Positions 32,845 through 49,127 of a stretch of 64,000 nt of DNA are shown piece after piece. Each line of letters begins with the position of its first letter. Position 1 is the first letter of the stretch. The stretch is from Rhodeus uyekii (Eukaryota > Chordata > Actinopteri > Cypriniformes > Acheilognathidae): NCBI GenBank assembly GCA_037043235.1, contig JAWRVZ010000156.1:186001-250000 (forward strand), read 5' to 3'. Both the position numbers and the translations under genes were made by a program. The notes beneath the pieces are model-generated. The model worked only from the letters and a program-made list of their open reading frames with translations. It made no database searches and was not told the origin of the DNA.

Positions 32845-33028
32845 GATGGATGACTGACGGAGAACCACAAATGTCCAATTCTCTCCACTGGCCCTTATCA
32901 ATCATGGCCTTTTCATAATTTCCATCCTTTTTATTGGCTCTATAACTCTCTTTCCTTTCCACCTATAGCCGATGTGTGTTACGTGCATTGCTGCCACTGC
33001 ACTGTGGCTGCCATTGCATCATCTAAGT
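32845..33028 (+). mobile_element. SINE3-like fragment
   Basis: Matches the middle of the SINE at 6.5-7.07 kb: AATTCTCTCC...TATTGGCT, CCACCTATAGC, TGTGTGTTACGTGCATTG and GGCTGCCATTGCATCATCTAAG correspond to 6830-6958. Both ends are missing. It lies between a DIRS remnant and a hAT end. Confidence 0.6.
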
Positions 33029-33310
33029 CATAGGTGTCAAACTCAAGGCCCGCGGGCCACATCCGGCCCAGCGTGTAATTATGTCCGGCCCGCAAGATCA
33101 TTTTATATATTATTGTTATTAATTGCCCAGAAATATGAAACGCTAGTAACACAATAAACTACAGATCCCAAAATGCAGCGCTTCAGCTGCCTTCCCGAAC
33201 ACTTCCCGTGTTAAATCTTATGATGCTGCAAGTTATTGCAAAGCCAGCCCTCACTATACTGAAGAGAAAAGTTGATTCTGAATAAATGTTTATCCTGTTC
33301 GACCCGTGAC
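33029..33310 (+). mobile_element. hAT (Charlie-like) 5' fragment
   Basis: Begins with CATAGGTGTCAAACTCAAGG, close to the hAT terminal CAGGGGTGTCAAACTC, followed by CCCGCGGGCC and CCGGCCCGC subterminal motifs. At 33240-33285 a short frame ending KRKVDSE resembles the start of Charlie-type transposases. The rest is missing. Confidence 0.65.
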
Positions 33311-34807
33311 CAGTGTTGCCAGATTGTGCAATCAAGTTTTACACCCCTGAACTAAGTGGATGATACAAAAAAACACTTTTTTCATCCCTCCCTTTATCAA
33401 CAAAATAAACATAACACAAAAGAAACAACCCACGAGGGAGAAAACATAACTTAAAGAAGATCATAAATACAGGACAAAACCCAAAACAAACTGGGAATCA
33501 TAGCAGAGACCATCCAGACATGAAATGACAATGATCCGACACAGGGATTAAATAGGGAACACATGAGGAAAGGTAACGAGCAGAAACAACTGGGATCAAT
33601 TAAGGGAAATGAAGGAACAAGATGGGCGGGGATTTACAATCACAAGACACAAAAAAGGGGCCGTGTCAGAGCTCTGTCAACCAACACACTAGAAACCCAA
33701 ACTGAAATGACAGAACCCTGACATTTCCTTAATACAATAGGTGAGCATTTACAAAAATGTAAATTAAAAAAACTTGAAATTGTTCAGTGGATTTAATTTA
33801 GATGAAGATCCATTTCTTGTCAACTGAATAAAAACTATTTTTAAAATGTAGAATTCACAATTGACAACATTTGGGGGCAATCTAGATTTGTCATAATGTG
33901 CCACTCACTGCCAGTGTAGCAGTGGAATGAAACAACCCTATTTGGGTTGATCTCAACGTGTTAAGACATGCTACTGGTTATTTTTATTTAAAGGTGCCAC
34001 TTTTTAATCTTAATACAACCATTAGATATGAGTGACACTGGCTTCACTACACATAAGACAGTCCTGATGCGCTGTAACACATGGGCATCCAGTACCAAAC
34101 CCACATAAATATCACCGATGTGAATGGAGACAATGAACCTCAGAGAGTTTGTCAGCCACTCAGATGCTCAGACAGGACCCAGTATAAATTAGAAATGATG
34201 ACGGCAGTCTGACAACTGTTGCAGCAGCAGCGCTTGTGGGAGTGAAAAACAGCTTTGGCTTATGTCCCAGTCACCTCCCTTGCAAGAATATACAGTCTGG
34301 ATTGACCTCCTTCCACCTGGAATTATCGATCCAGTTTTTAGTATCACCCTCAAGTCACTGTGACAGGTAGGCAGCCACCTGAGGTGATGTGATGCATGTC
34401 TGTGTGTAAGTATGTGTGTCTGTGTGTATGTAGGAGTTTTTATGAAATAAGTCAGTGTGAAGGGCTGTCCGGGCATGACCCTTGTGAATTGAAGGTCTTG
34501 AAGCTTGCAAGAGGAAGACAGTGAGTGACACAAACTATCCTCAAACTAACTCGAATCTCAGCAATAGTGGCATGTGCTTTTGAATCAGTCTATATTCTCA
34601 ATGCTTATTGTGATGAACTGCATATCTGGATATAGTTTGAGGTACTTGGAGTTGAAATATTCCTTTTTTCACACAATTTGGGGTCTTATTACTTATTATC
34701 TTTTTTACCAGCATGGGCTGGGATTTCAGTATACGTTGATTTTCTGAATGCCAAGCTTTTCGTCTTTCAGACAACTTGCTAGATTGCTGCTGGTAAAGAA
34801 ACACCAG
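33311..34807. other. Intergenic, one possible repeat
   Basis: 33370-33730 is A-rich with phrases such as CAGAACCCTGACA that I associate with dispersed fish repeats, but I cannot classify it. The rest is unrecognised. Confidence 0.35.
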
Positions 34808-35040
34808 TGACCCTCCAGTTATTCTTTAAATCAGGACCCAGCGACTGGTGGAAGTTCATAATGTTAGATCATCCTCTAATATACCTTATGTAGCCCTGTT
34901 CCTTTTTATATTGAAATGGATGTTTTAAGTCATTTTAAAAATGCAGCCAATAAAGACTCAGCCATGACCCTCCAGCCATTCCTTAAGTCAAAACCCTGCG
35001 ACTGGTGGACGTTCATAATGTTAGATCATCCTTTTATATC
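34808..35040. repeat. Diverged two-copy direct repeat (157-bp spacing)
   Basis: TGACCCTCCAG..ATTC.TTAA and CGACTGGTGGA.GTTCATAATG at 34808-34880 recur at 34965-35037 with several substitutions. Confidence 0.75.
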
Positions 35041-37224
35041 AAAAGAGATGTTTAAATAACTAAAACAAATACAGTCGATTTAACATTTACATATGTATGT
35101 GGTGTTGTTTCTACTTTTAAGGCATGTGATGAGGTGTGTGATTTCTGTGCCACTAGTGGCACCAAATGGAATTGCAATGACAAAGAATATTTCAAACAAG
35201 CTTCAAAGAACCTGCCCAAATTCCACACTTGCAGTCTTTGCAACTGACTTCATGTCTACCTGCATGAAATTTCCTGTATTTGGCTTGAGTGAAGACTGCA
35301 TGTGTAAGTCAAACTTTTGATTCCTCTATGGGACACACTTTTATAATGTTGTTAAAATGCAAGTGTTTACAGGGCTTTATTTTAATTTTCAATACCATGC
35401 ATTTTAAAATACATTTCTAAACGTCTATTCAGAAGTAACTATGTAACAGATTACATCGTTTAGAAATAGTGGTGCTTCTAATTAAGTAAAAAGCTGTGGA
35501 ACATACAAAATACACATCTTTGCACCATTAAAATATGGTCTTGAATGGAGTCGTGGAGCAGGGGGTGGAGAAATTCTGTCACTGTATATGGCCGTCTCAT
35601 TGAGTAATGTAATTACATTGCACTACGTTGTTCTTTATATCTAAAAACATAAAACTGTGTACTCAAAAGAGACCCAGTATGCAAGAAAGCAGGTGAATCA
35701 ACAGTTTCAGTTCAATATATATCCAAAAGGGACAGATCAGAGGATCAGGAGTTTTTGTAGGCTGCCGGTATTCTAGAATCTCTCCCGAATACACTGCACT
35801 GTCTGTACAAACACTGGGAAAGACACTGTTTGATTTTAGAATGGTTAGAGTCTGTTAAACAACAAGTAGCAGTGTTTGTTCCTCATGTCTGTGGAAACAC
35901 ATTCGATGCAGACTCCAGACCTGACCGAGAACAGGCTCTGGTTTCAGAGTTTGAGCCATTGTGGTGAAAAAGAGGTATGAGGCGAAGTCAAAACTTAAAT
36001 ATAATTCCATTGAGACGTCTGATTTATGAAAGAGTATACTGTGAGATATTTAATTTTCCTCTCGATCACTAAAGGGAATGTTGTTACTGTTTGTAATTAC
36101 TATTCAGATTTTGGTCATTAATGTCACGGTTCAGAGGTTCATTGACTCCTCCTCCTTGTTGTGTGGTATTGTTGGAGGCGTGGTCACTGATTACCCTCTC
36201 ATTCCCCGTTCCAGCTGCACAGCATTACCTCACACTATTTATCCACCCTTCACTCACCATCCGTTGTCAGTTCATTTCAGACCTCTGTCTTCATGGATTC
36301 CCTTGGATATTTGACAATTAATGTATTGCATTCATCCATCCCCACATTCTTCCATTCCACACTGAAAACTTACATTCAATCAATTGGTCCATATTTCAGC
36401 TATCTATACTCTTATTGAGCCAATATCTCCCCTCTCTCTGTTTTCTTATCTTAAACACAATTCTTTACAAAACACTTTAGTCTCATTCTCGCCTATTATT
36501 GACACTCTCGCTCCCACTTTAGTCATGTGCTTTAAATAATTTGCACCACTTTTCCTGTTTGCCTGACAATCTACCATTTATTTTTGAATATTCCCAAATT
36601 TTATTCCTTCAGCTGTAAAAGTTCTCATTTGACTTTTTCTTCAAGCTTTATACTATATGGGCAGTGAATAAATAGTAGTAAAAGAAGTAGTGAGGTATAT
36701 ATTATGCTCTGTAAGAATTGTGTCATATTCCACTGTAATTTGTGCCTATGTGGTGAAATATATCTGACCTCAACTACAACTATGGCTGTAGAGAAATAGT
36801 AAATCTCAAGTCTGATGCAAAGGTGGAAGGTGAACTAATGGCAGGGTAAGGATAATGATATGTGCTTCCCCTTTAAAAAAAATTAAAGAAATATAGAATA
36901 AAATAGTTTCAAATTACGTCTAGCACCAACCTACACATCCCAGGATAAACATTTGATAAATAGGTGTTATTAAAATAGCTACGTTAATAATAAAAATTGC
37001 CTTACATAATGCAGCAAAACAAAAGTAATGCAAATTCTTAATGGATTGTACATCATCTAGAGCCTGAAAAGAGGTCACTAAAAAACTGTTACTCAGTTAC
37101 TTCCCAATTAATTGCGATCTCACAAAATTCTGTCATAATTGCTGTCATAACCAGACAATGTCAGCTTTGTACAGGTCAAAGCAAGTCAATCACAGGCACA
37201 CAGAGATTATGGCAAGGCAATGCA
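35041..37224. other. Intergenic, nothing firmly recognised
   Basis: A block at 36120-36310 (GTCACGGTTCAGAGG ... CCTCACACTATTTATCC) resembles dispersed fish repeats but is unclassified. No gene is supported. Confidence 0.4.
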
Positions 37225-38985
37225 GATATTGTTCCCTTTTCAGGGAACCCAGGTTACAGTTATAACCGAGACATTCCCTTTCAGGGGAACTTGCACAGTT
37301 CCCATGCCACAGCACTGACCATTGTCTGTCTTAAGAGAAATCAGGTGAGCACAACAAAGGCAGAAGCATCTACAACTAAGGAGAGCGATCCAAATCTAGG
37401 TAATAAAACCTGATGACTGTGTATGAAGAAGCCCAGCCTGCTGTGTCACACATCTCTTGTAGGGATACCCCTATTATAAGGTATACAAAGATGCCAAAAT
37501 TCTCCTTATCCAATGAACCACAGAGGATAAACCAACAAGTTTCTCCCCAAAGACACTATCCAAAGGTGCATGGTAGGTGGCTAAGACTGCCACATACATC
37601 TTTAGAGTGGAGGGGGATAACCCTGTGGAGAATTGATCCAATAGAAACCCCAGCACTGTATTAACCAGGCAGTTAACTGGATTTAGCTGGTGATTGATGG
37701 TGGTTTCATTGTGTAGGGAGCTCTGGAATGACTGTGGCTTCAAAAACCTTAGTTGGGATACCTGAGTCTATGAGTTGGACTCCCAGAGTCCAAACCCACA
37801 CTTACATAACTCTACTCTCCAGGACTCCCAGGAGAAGAAGGATCAAGGAAACCGTGCACAGCCACAGCCTCAACCAATTCTGCAACTCCATATGAGCTCC
37901 ACCACCTCAGGGTGGAGTCTCCAATCCCCAGGCCTCAACCCTAGCCTCGACAGTATGTCTGCTCCCTGAATCTGCTCATGTATGTAGAGTCTGAGCCAAG
38001 AGCGATGATGACCCATCAACAGACGTTGAGGGAAGCATCCGTTTAAAGCGTACGCTATGACAAGGAGCTCCTAGGACAGGACCCTGGGACTTCTTCCACC
38101 TAACAAAAGTACAAAACAACCTGCTCATAAACTTACGCATACAGAACGAGTTGGCCCTCAGGGAAACCTCTTGGTCTTGATTATAGCTGGCCAAAAGGGA
38201 TCCCATTGGACGCCATCAGATCTAATAGTCTCAAAGTGTTTGACAGTGAGGAACTGGCATAGCTGATCTTTCTCACGGCTGTGAGGATGATCGAACCGAT
38301 AGAGGTGCCCACATTGCCATCAACGCACACACTACACATGTAAAAGGTGGTTTCTTTATAATTGATTAATTACACAATTTTTCTTTGTGTTCAGCCTTAA
38401 CCCCCCATACTTTCATCTGCATGAGGATGAAATCTCGTTCCTGAACCGCCATCCTCCAAAAAAATACAGGGTGACAAGACTAGGCAGAATGGAAGAACTC
38501 AATTCTGGTTTGTTTTGCACCTGAAAGCAACCTATGGAACTTCCTGAACTGAGGAAGGATGGGATATGGAAGTATGCATCCTAAAGATCTGTTGAGGCAA
38601 ACCAGCCCTCGGATCTGATTATGGTACATTTTGCCTCAGCTATAAACCCAATAATACCAGCTGTAAGCCCAAACTCTCTGTTGGGGGGAAGGAACATGTT
38701 CTATGGCCCTCTTCCCCGGCAAAGCTTTTACCTCCTGTTCCATAAACAGATCCTGCTCTGGGCCTTCTACTGTTCACATGACCAAAATCCAATAAAAATC
38801 TACTATGGGAACCAGTTTCTCTAGACTGGTCTCTGGTGCTAAATAAGCTACCAAATACGTACTCGGCAGTGTTAAACCAGCAGGGAACAGCTGAACTGAT
38901 TGCTCCGAGACCCTCCTCAGAGGGAGCAAACATTCCACACGTAGAGTTTTGCCTCAGAGTGTTCCCCAAGCGCCAATTCTTGACA
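37225..38985 (-). mobile_element. Decayed DIRS-like element (copy F)
   Basis: 37233-37300 resembles the internal complementary region (TGTTCCCTTTTCAGGGAACCC, ACATTCCCTTTCAGGGGAAC). Recombinase pieces follow (37474-37743 minus: PVNCLVNTVLGFLLDQFSTGLSPSTLKMYVA in part), then RNase H/RT pieces (37.8-38.75 kb) and the RT-start region with GGAACCAG / CTGGTCTC and GACCCTCCTCAGAGG (38.81-38.93 kb). Frames are broken; no left repeat is seen. Confidence 0.75.
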
Positions 38986-39178
38986 CAGCCTTAATGTATC
39001 CTACTGACATGAGTGTGTTCATCTAGAGATTTTCATAGGCCAATGTGAATACCTGACATTTTATTGTTAGCAAAAACATTGTTAGCATTGTGAACAGTAG
39101 AAGTCATTACATTTATGATTTTCCAGAAAATCCCTTATATGGACAAAGGCTCTAGAGTCACAGATAAATCACTCTAGA
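38986..39178. other. Short spacer, nothing recognised
   Basis: AT-rich DNA between the DIRS remnant and a hAT-like end. Confidence 0.4.
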
Positions 39179-39520
39179 TCCGGGGTTTTCAAAGTGTGGG
39201 GCGCGCCTCCCCTGGGGGGCGCCAGAGCATGCCAGGAAAGGTGCGGAGAGTTGTAAATAAAAGATAGCCTAATAATAACTCGCCGAACTTGTATTAAACC
39301 TCCTTCATTTTACATTTCCCTGTGATGTCATTCTGTTGCGGCTGCAAGCACGTCGTTCAACCCTCGCCCCCCCGCCAACGATCGCGCATCGCGTCCACCC
39401 AGTCAACGATCGCGCATCGCCTCCACCCCCCCAAACCCCCCCCCCCAACGATAGCGCATTGCGTCCACACCCCCCCACCCCCCCGTCAACGAACGCGCCT
39501 TTTCGCCTTTTGAATAAAAA
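39179..39520 (-). mobile_element. hAT-like repeat with C-run tandem motif
   Basis: The start CCGGGGTTTTCAAAGTGTGGGG and GGGGCGCGCC / GGGGGGCGCC motifs look like a hAT terminus. 39285-39355 is the reverse complement of 26075-26165. 39365-39500 has three or four units of CAACGATCGCGCATCGC (or variants) separated by C runs, the complement of the G-run / GTTGACGGGG module seen at 17.1 and 25.6 kb. No transposase. Confidence 0.55.
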
Positions 39521-40950
39521 TGGTTTACATATTTTTTGGCCATCCCGGGGTATTTTCATAGCATTAAAATCTATGAATAATGCACTGTAAATTGGCATAG
39601 CCTTTATTAGAATATAGAAACCATTCAATATATCTCTACCTTATTCTGTGATCTTTTTTCTTGTCTTTTAATTACCTTTTTTGGAAGTGAGTTGATTCTA
39701 ACTTAGGTTTCATTTACATGGCAGCAATGTACTAAACACGTTTTCATGTTTTTTTTGTTTTTTTTTGTGTACAAAACAATCCCCGTTCACATGGATCTAC
39801 AAAAAACATAAAATTACTGTATTATGCATGCAAGGCCAGTAGTTGCAGATGTCACACTTCTACAGACTGCACAGTTTTCATAAATTCTCTGTTTTATTTA
39901 GTTTACACAGAGACAATAACAATTTAGTTTTCAAAAACGTGCACTTAGAAAGTACAAGCTTATGAGCAGACATATCAAATTTATTTCGCCCATATGCTAT
40001 TGTTATGGAGAAAGCCTATCTGGGAGAATGATTGGCGATTAATTAACTGCTGGGAGGAACTGTGGTGCTGAGGAGGTCATGGGCAGCAGGAAGATGAGGA
40101 GAGCGGCAGTGTCTTCCCCAGGTGGTGGTGCTGGAGCAATTGAGGATTGTGTGGGACGGAGATCTCGCTGCCATGATCCTAGGTCTAAGTGAGGTGGTTG
40201 CTGTCCAGGATGGAGACACTAATATACACTCTCTTCAGGTTTAGTAGTTAAGGTTAAAAGCACCCGCACAGTGAGCGGTTGACAATTATGTCATTTGACC
40301 AGAGCGGGAGAATACAGCAGGTCACATTGTCCCCATATTACACAAATAAATAAGTACATAGCTCTGCTTCAATGATTAGCACTTTCTTTAAATTACTGTC
40401 TTCCCTCCGTGTATGAAATATGCTTATGGTCATATTGATAACCAATTCTGAAGCTCCAGCCTACATGGATGGCATTAATATTAATTGGAAAATGAGCAGC
40501 TATGTTTATTGTGAGTATTGACAGGAGCAGGCAGCATTTGTTACAGTGACAAGGAATCATGGGCTGGTTAGGAGTGTATGAGAGGAAGGAAAGTATTGGT
40601 CACCCAGTATTGGACTGCTGACTGATTAGATGGCTGGTGTCTTTTTTATAGAAGGGACACAGAGACATTTCATGGACTCCCACTTACTTTGCATACACAT
40701 CAGTACATTTTAATCGGATAAAGGACGAATACAAACATGTATTCAATGACAACTGTAACATTGCTGTCTCTGCGTGGTGTCCTCTAAAAAACTCAAGATG
40801 GACACCAATTTTTGCTTTTGGATGGATTTTTTTAAATAAATGTGTTTAATATAAAAATATATATTTTTATATATAATATATAATCTGAAGCATTTAAATG
40901 TTAAATGTATATGAATACGTATATAAATATGAATTTCCTATATAAATGTG
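39521..40950. other. Intergenic, nothing firmly recognised
   Basis: 39700-39980 has a TTTACATGG ... TTTTCATG / GTTCACATGG ... TTTTCAAAAACG pattern resembling a decayed hAT-like MITE. 40020-40215 is GC-richer and unassigned. Confidence 0.35.
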
Positions 40951-40991
40951 AAATCAGGAAGGGGGCAAACTACAGTATTTTTCACACCACC

Positions 40992-41042
<51 letters not shown>
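40951..41042. repeat. Tc1 terminal fragment and (AT)n microsatellite
   Basis: AAATCAGGAAGGGGGCAAAC (40951-40970) is identical to the right end of the Tc1 remnant at 22348. It is followed by an AT dinucleotide run (40995-41030) and a short GT run. Confidence 0.7.
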
Positions 41043-41043
<1 letters not shown>

Positions 41044-41109
41044 AAATAAGTAAAAAAAGAGTAAAATAAGTATGTTTGTGTGCACAGAGAAACCTCATGA
41101 TAAATAAGC

Positions 41110-42720
41110 ACACCCTTTCTTTGAAGAACATCTCAGGTTGCAATTCTCACTCCGCTTTTTGAACAACTGCCTGTCCGTGGGAAGTCAGTTGCACAAACCA
41201 GGAACGAAGCACTTGTGACTTGGGGCTAGAACCCAGGACAAGGTTGACCAAACATGATGATGTGTAGAGAAGACCAGCCTTCCCCATTGCAGACGTCCTA
41301 GTGGGGAACTCCTATCAATAAGGCTTTAGATGCAAACATACCCCTGGTTGAATGGGCCCCGACAGCCAAAAGGGAGTGCTGTCCAACTGATTCATAAGCA
41401 AGTGAGAAAGTCTCAACCACCCACTTGCTCATTGTCTGCTTAGATACTTTGGAGCTCTACTTGGGTGACCCAAAACAAACAAACAACTCTTCAGATTTCC
41501 TCCACAAGCTAGCTCTGTGGGCATAAGCATCGGAGTAGATACAGTTTTTCCTTGTCCGACCTCCAGAAGGGAGGAGGACAGAAGCCCTGCAGGTATGATA
41601 GGTGTTACAACATTAGCTTGGTGTAGGATGAAGGAAAGTCTTTACCATGCCAGGTCCAAATTCTAAACACAAGGGTGAAACCAAAGCATGTAAGTCTCCA
41701 ATTCTTTTGAGAGACAAAATAGTGAGAAGAAAGATAGCCTTCAAAGTGAGAAACTCCTCAGGGACCTGCTCGAAATGCTTGATGGGAGCCAAGTACCCTT
41801 TTGTGGGCTGCAGGCCTAAGCCTCAGAGTGCCACAAAGGAAATGGGCTACTGCTTTCCCAAGGTCCCTCCATCAAGGAGAGATACAATTTTCGAAAACCC
41901 TATTTCAGTTGTTCAGACTGGGGAAACCAGAAAAACTCTTACCCTGTCCTGGCAAACTCTCTCCAGACGTCATGGGAGCAGAATGATCGGTGAAAGAGCA
42001 TAAAAGTGAAGCCTCTGCCACATCAGTGCCATGCCGTCCTGCCCAAGTGGTAGTGGATTGGATAAGAAGAACCATAGCAAGCAACGAGTTGTTTCTAACG
42101 AGGCAAAGAGATATACCTCTGCTCTGCACCACCTCGGGGTGGAGCATACATTCCACAGGCCTCGGCAGGATGTCTACTCACGGATTTAGATACACCAAGA
42201 TGTAAACAGTTCTTAGTGAGAGTAATTTCCCTTGGGGCCACAGGATCTTATGTGCTTCGATCGTCAATATAGTTTAGAATACAGATGCCTTGGGGTTGCA
42301 ATGGAGCCTAGTCTGTCCACAAACTACTTTAGCACTGAGACCCTCGCCCTCATCCAGGTCTTTCAGCTGGTATGCCTGCAGAATTAACATAGTAAGTATG
42401 CTGTAGCCTGACCTGCCACCGAGAAAGCTTTACCCACCAGTGTTGATGTAGCTTTTAGTGGCTTGGTGGGTAACTTCTAGGCTTTTAGGGACGACGTCGC
42501 TTTAAGGTAGATATAGATCATAAGCGTCTCTTCCACTCTTAGCATTGCCCCATAACCATGGAGTTTGAGTCCCGTGATGTTGGAATAATTAGAGGTCTCG
42601 GAACTAAACACATGGGAAACTAGTGGTCTCTTCCACGACCTTGATTCCTTGGAATGGAAATTGGGAAAGAAATTGGAGATTTTGCCCTTGATGACAGTGC
42701 AGTCAAGTCTTTATTGTGTA
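41110..42720 (-). mobile_element. Decayed DIRS-like element (copy G)
   Basis: Reads in the same order as copy C: YR C-terminus (41250-41640), YR start and methylase region (41840-42010), RNase H scraps with a deletion (42010-42300), then gag (42360-42660, for example the CCTCATCCAGGTC..CAGCTGG and CCCCATAACCATGGAG segments). No inverted repeats are seen. Frames are broken. Confidence 0.75.
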
Positions 42721-42990
42721 ACGGATCAAATATGTACTTCCACTTATTTTTATGTATGGTCCCTTTAATTGCACAGTAACCTGCACTCTCTGTCCAGATC
42801 TGATGGTTTAATTATAATTGTTGGTATAATCAGTTGTTCCAGTAGGATTATTTAGATTTGCACCAGCTGAGTGCAATGAGTTGTGAATGGCTGTAGTGAG
42901 CGAGTGAGTGGTCCATGAGAAAAACATATTGTTTTAATTGTATAACTATTTTATGGAGTTTAATGTTCATCTCACTTATAAAACATGTGC
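42721..42990. other. Spacer, nothing recognised
   Basis: AT-rich; no feature supported. Confidence 0.4.
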
Positions 42991-43620
42991 GAGGGTGATT
43001 CCCGATCAGATACAGACCATGTATTTCAAGTGTGTCTTATAACTGTTTATTTAAATGGTGATCAACTTAGATTTGCGACACCCAAAAGTGTGTGAGTGGC
43101 TGCGAACATGTGCAAGTGTGTTTCCTGAAATAACTGGTTGGGTCACCCTTAGCAGCAACGACTACAATCAAGTATTTGCAGTAACTTGCAATGAGTCGTT
43201 TACAGTGCTGTGGAGGAATTATGGCCAACTCATCTTTGCAGAATTGTTGTAATTCAGTCACATTGCAGGGTATTCGAGCTGAACTGCCTCTTTACGGTCA
43301 TGCCATATCATCTCAGTAGGGTCAAGGGTCAAGACTTTGATTAGGCCACTCCAAAGTCTTCATTTTGTTTTTCTTCAGCCATTCACAGGTGGAATTACAG
43401 GTGTGTTTTGAATCAATGTACTGCTGCAGGACCCAAGTTCGCTTCATCTTGAGGTCACAAACAGATGGCCGAACATTCTTCTTCAGGATTTGTTGGTAGA
43501 AAGGAGAATTCATGTTCCATTTATCACAGCAAATCTTTTACTGTTGGTAAGATGTTCTTTTTCTGAAATGCTGTGTTACTTTTAGGTTTTATGGTGCTCC
43601 AGTCTAGACTACAGAAAAAC
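42991..43620 (-). mobile_element. Decayed Tc1-like element
   Basis: On the minus strand 43067-43261 encodes the transposase C-terminus (LQQFCKDELA, HCKRLIASYCKY), similar to the Tc1 copy at 21.2-22.4 kb. 43330-43370 gives KTLEWPNQSLDP, the block before the last catalytic residue, and 43450-43510 an earlier part. The termini are not clear. Confidence 0.7.
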
Positions 43621-45144
43621 AGGTTCTTAAAAAAAAAACAATAATTATATATATAATCTATATAATTAAAATATAATTACCGTATAATTATAATCTGACA
43701 GTGATATTAATATTAAGAGCCACCATGGATCTGTGAGGGCTGTTATGATCTGTATTAGCTGTTTTATTTAACAACCTCTATTTTGAACTCTTAAAAAAAT
43801 ATCATTTATTGCCCAGTATCTTTTCAACCTCTCTAGAAAACTGGCAAGCGCAAATGTATTCACTCTTGCACAGTCTGTGATCATTTCTGGGTGGGATGCA
43901 TTCACTATTCCACATCTCCAGTGGAGGAGAAAGGGGTGAGCAAGGGATCTGGGCTGGGATCCAGGCCTCTCGACCGGGTTTCTGAAACACTTTCCCAGCC
44001 CCAGAACCCCTGGAGGTCCAGCCTTCTGCTGTTTATGCTAGAGCTTCTACTGGCTCCAACAGGGGTCTGCTCCCTCCATCTGGCCAGGAATCAGAGACTT
44101 GACCCACCACTACTACTCCCTGTGTTACCAGAGAGACAGGATGATGCAAAGAGGAAATCAGGAGAGAAGGTGTGAGTGGATGGCTCATTAATTCAAGTCA
44201 ACCTCCAAAATTACAAGCACAGATATAGTGTTCAGATAGATGAGAAATTCTTCCACAGTTTTATTTGGAGATTAATTAAGCAATCTTGCACATAGCAAGA
44301 CCCCCTTTACACCAGGTCTGGAAATGCGTTTTATTTGACTTAACATATTACTTGCAAGATAATGAAAATGCATGCTCAATCGCACTTAATCAAATATAGT
44401 CAGAATCCATCCTTGACCACCTCTTAATGTGATTTCAGTGATTCAATAACAATCCTTCCTGTATGTCTTTACACATAAAATGGTCTAGTTCAAGTGTGAT
44501 AATAAGTGTGTAAAGAATGACAATGTCAGGTGCATAAGAGACTTGTCAAAATCAAAAACATTAGCTTATACTTTATTCATTCAAGATGAGAGAGCGACAT
44601 CATAAAGAATTTAACTAATTCTGGTTCAGATTCATCCTAATGATTAAAGTTCCTTTACTTTAATCATTTCAAAATATAGCTGCGAGCGACAATCATCGGT
44701 GTCCAAGCATAAATAGCCCATGTGGATAACGGTTTGGGTTGGATGAAGCAGGCTAGCAGTATATGTTGGTGTCAAAATTTGACAACTAACATCTAAAAGA
44801 AATCACTTATTTCAGCCTGCTAAAACTATTTTAATCATATAATATATTTGTCTGTGGCCCAGGATGTTAAGGTGGACTCCCACAACATTACAGAGGATAA
44901 ATTGGTTTGAAGTATTTATGAATTAATAAGTATTATAATTATTATAATACTGCAAAAATACTACATAAAACAAATTGTAGTAGTAAATAGTAAATAAATC
45001 CTATATAAATTGTATACATTGTCTACACATATTATCTTATACAACTAAATTTGTCGTCATTTTAAATGGACATCAATATAATTACCGGTAATCCTCTGGT
45101 AACTTGACAAATATGTCAAGACACAAGCAAAACTAATCACAAAC
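43621..45144. other. Intergenic, nothing firmly recognised
   Basis: 43880-44175 is GC-richer with a 94-codon open frame of no known family. 44685-44720 (ATAGCTGCGAGCGACAATCA) resembles a motif of dispersed fish repeats. Confidence 0.35.
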
Positions 45145-48179
<3,035 letters not shown>

Positions 48180-48741
48180 ATGTGAACCGGGGGGTAACAA
48201 CAAGATTGCACTCTACTCCCCCCCCCCCCTGCCCCCCCCCCCCCATCTGGGGGGCCCGGTTATGGCGACCACGGCATCTGGGGGTAAGGACAGACGAGGT
48301 GAGGGAAAAGGAAATGGAGGGAAGAGGAACGACAGAGATGAGAGAGGGGAGAGAGGAAAAAGAAAGAAAAAAAATTCTTATTCCAGTTCCTCGACACATT
48401 GACTCTCGGATCATCGACCGCCCGAGAGGTTCTTCCTCGTTCTTCCACTGGACGCTGATCCATGGACGGTCCGATGCTCCTCCGCCTCTTTGCGGCCGGC
48501 AATGACTCCTACTTGCGAGGGCAGCCGGCAGCGAGCCCCTCGTTCCCTGCTCCTCTCCGTTCTTGGCAGAAGCACGGCAGGGCTCTCCGTCCCACGAGAT
48601 CTGTCGACGCTCCAGCACCACCGCCGCGGGCAGCACCTGACAATTCTGAAGTCTTCTCTCGTGCTGCCTAACCTCCGCAGCACTGCAAGCCTTCCCGGCA
48701 GCGAATTTAAAGTCACCGACCCCCACAGGTTTTGGCACCAA
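48180..48741 (-). mobile_element. Gypsy-like LTR retrotransposon, PBS and leader (truncated)
   Basis: Directly inside the LTR, 48728-48740 (plus strand GGTTTTGGCACCA) is a primer-binding site complementary to a tRNA 3' end: on the element strand it reads TGGTGCCAAAACC. About 550 bp of GC-rich leader follows, ending in C/G runs at 48217-48244. No gag or pol frame is present in the retained part. The large open frame over this region spans the LTR and is not believed. Confidence 0.65.
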
Positions 48742-49053
48742 TGTAACAATGTTCGGGGAGGAAGAAGGCAGGAACCGGCAGACATTAAACATACTACTCA
48801 ATAAATACTCAATTAAAACATAAATACAAAATAAACAATGGCGGCAGTCCCTCATGGACGACTGCCGCCCACACACACAAAACACAACAAAGTCCAGGCC
48901 TGGTCTTCTCTCGTCCTTCACTGTTGTCGCTCCTCCTTTTATGCCTCCGCTCCTCCGTGAGACGAGAAATCGGTGGCTCGCAGGTGACGCTCATTATCAA
49001 TCACGCCACCGGCTCTCGTGACGCTCTCACGGTCCCTCCACCTGCTCGCCACA
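48742..49053 (-). repeat. 5' LTR of a Gypsy-like retrotransposon
   Basis: 312 bp. On the minus strand it starts TGTGGCGAGCAGG and ends TTGTTACA, giving TG...CA termini. A TATA-like CATAAAAGG lies at 48935-48945 (complement). It is followed at once by the primer-binding site. The second LTR is not in the window. Confidence 0.72.
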
Positions 49054-49127
49054 ACTAGATACTAAAGTAAAGAACAGATACACATAAAGTGTACTTCAAT
49101 ACAGTACTCAAGTAAATGTACTTCATT

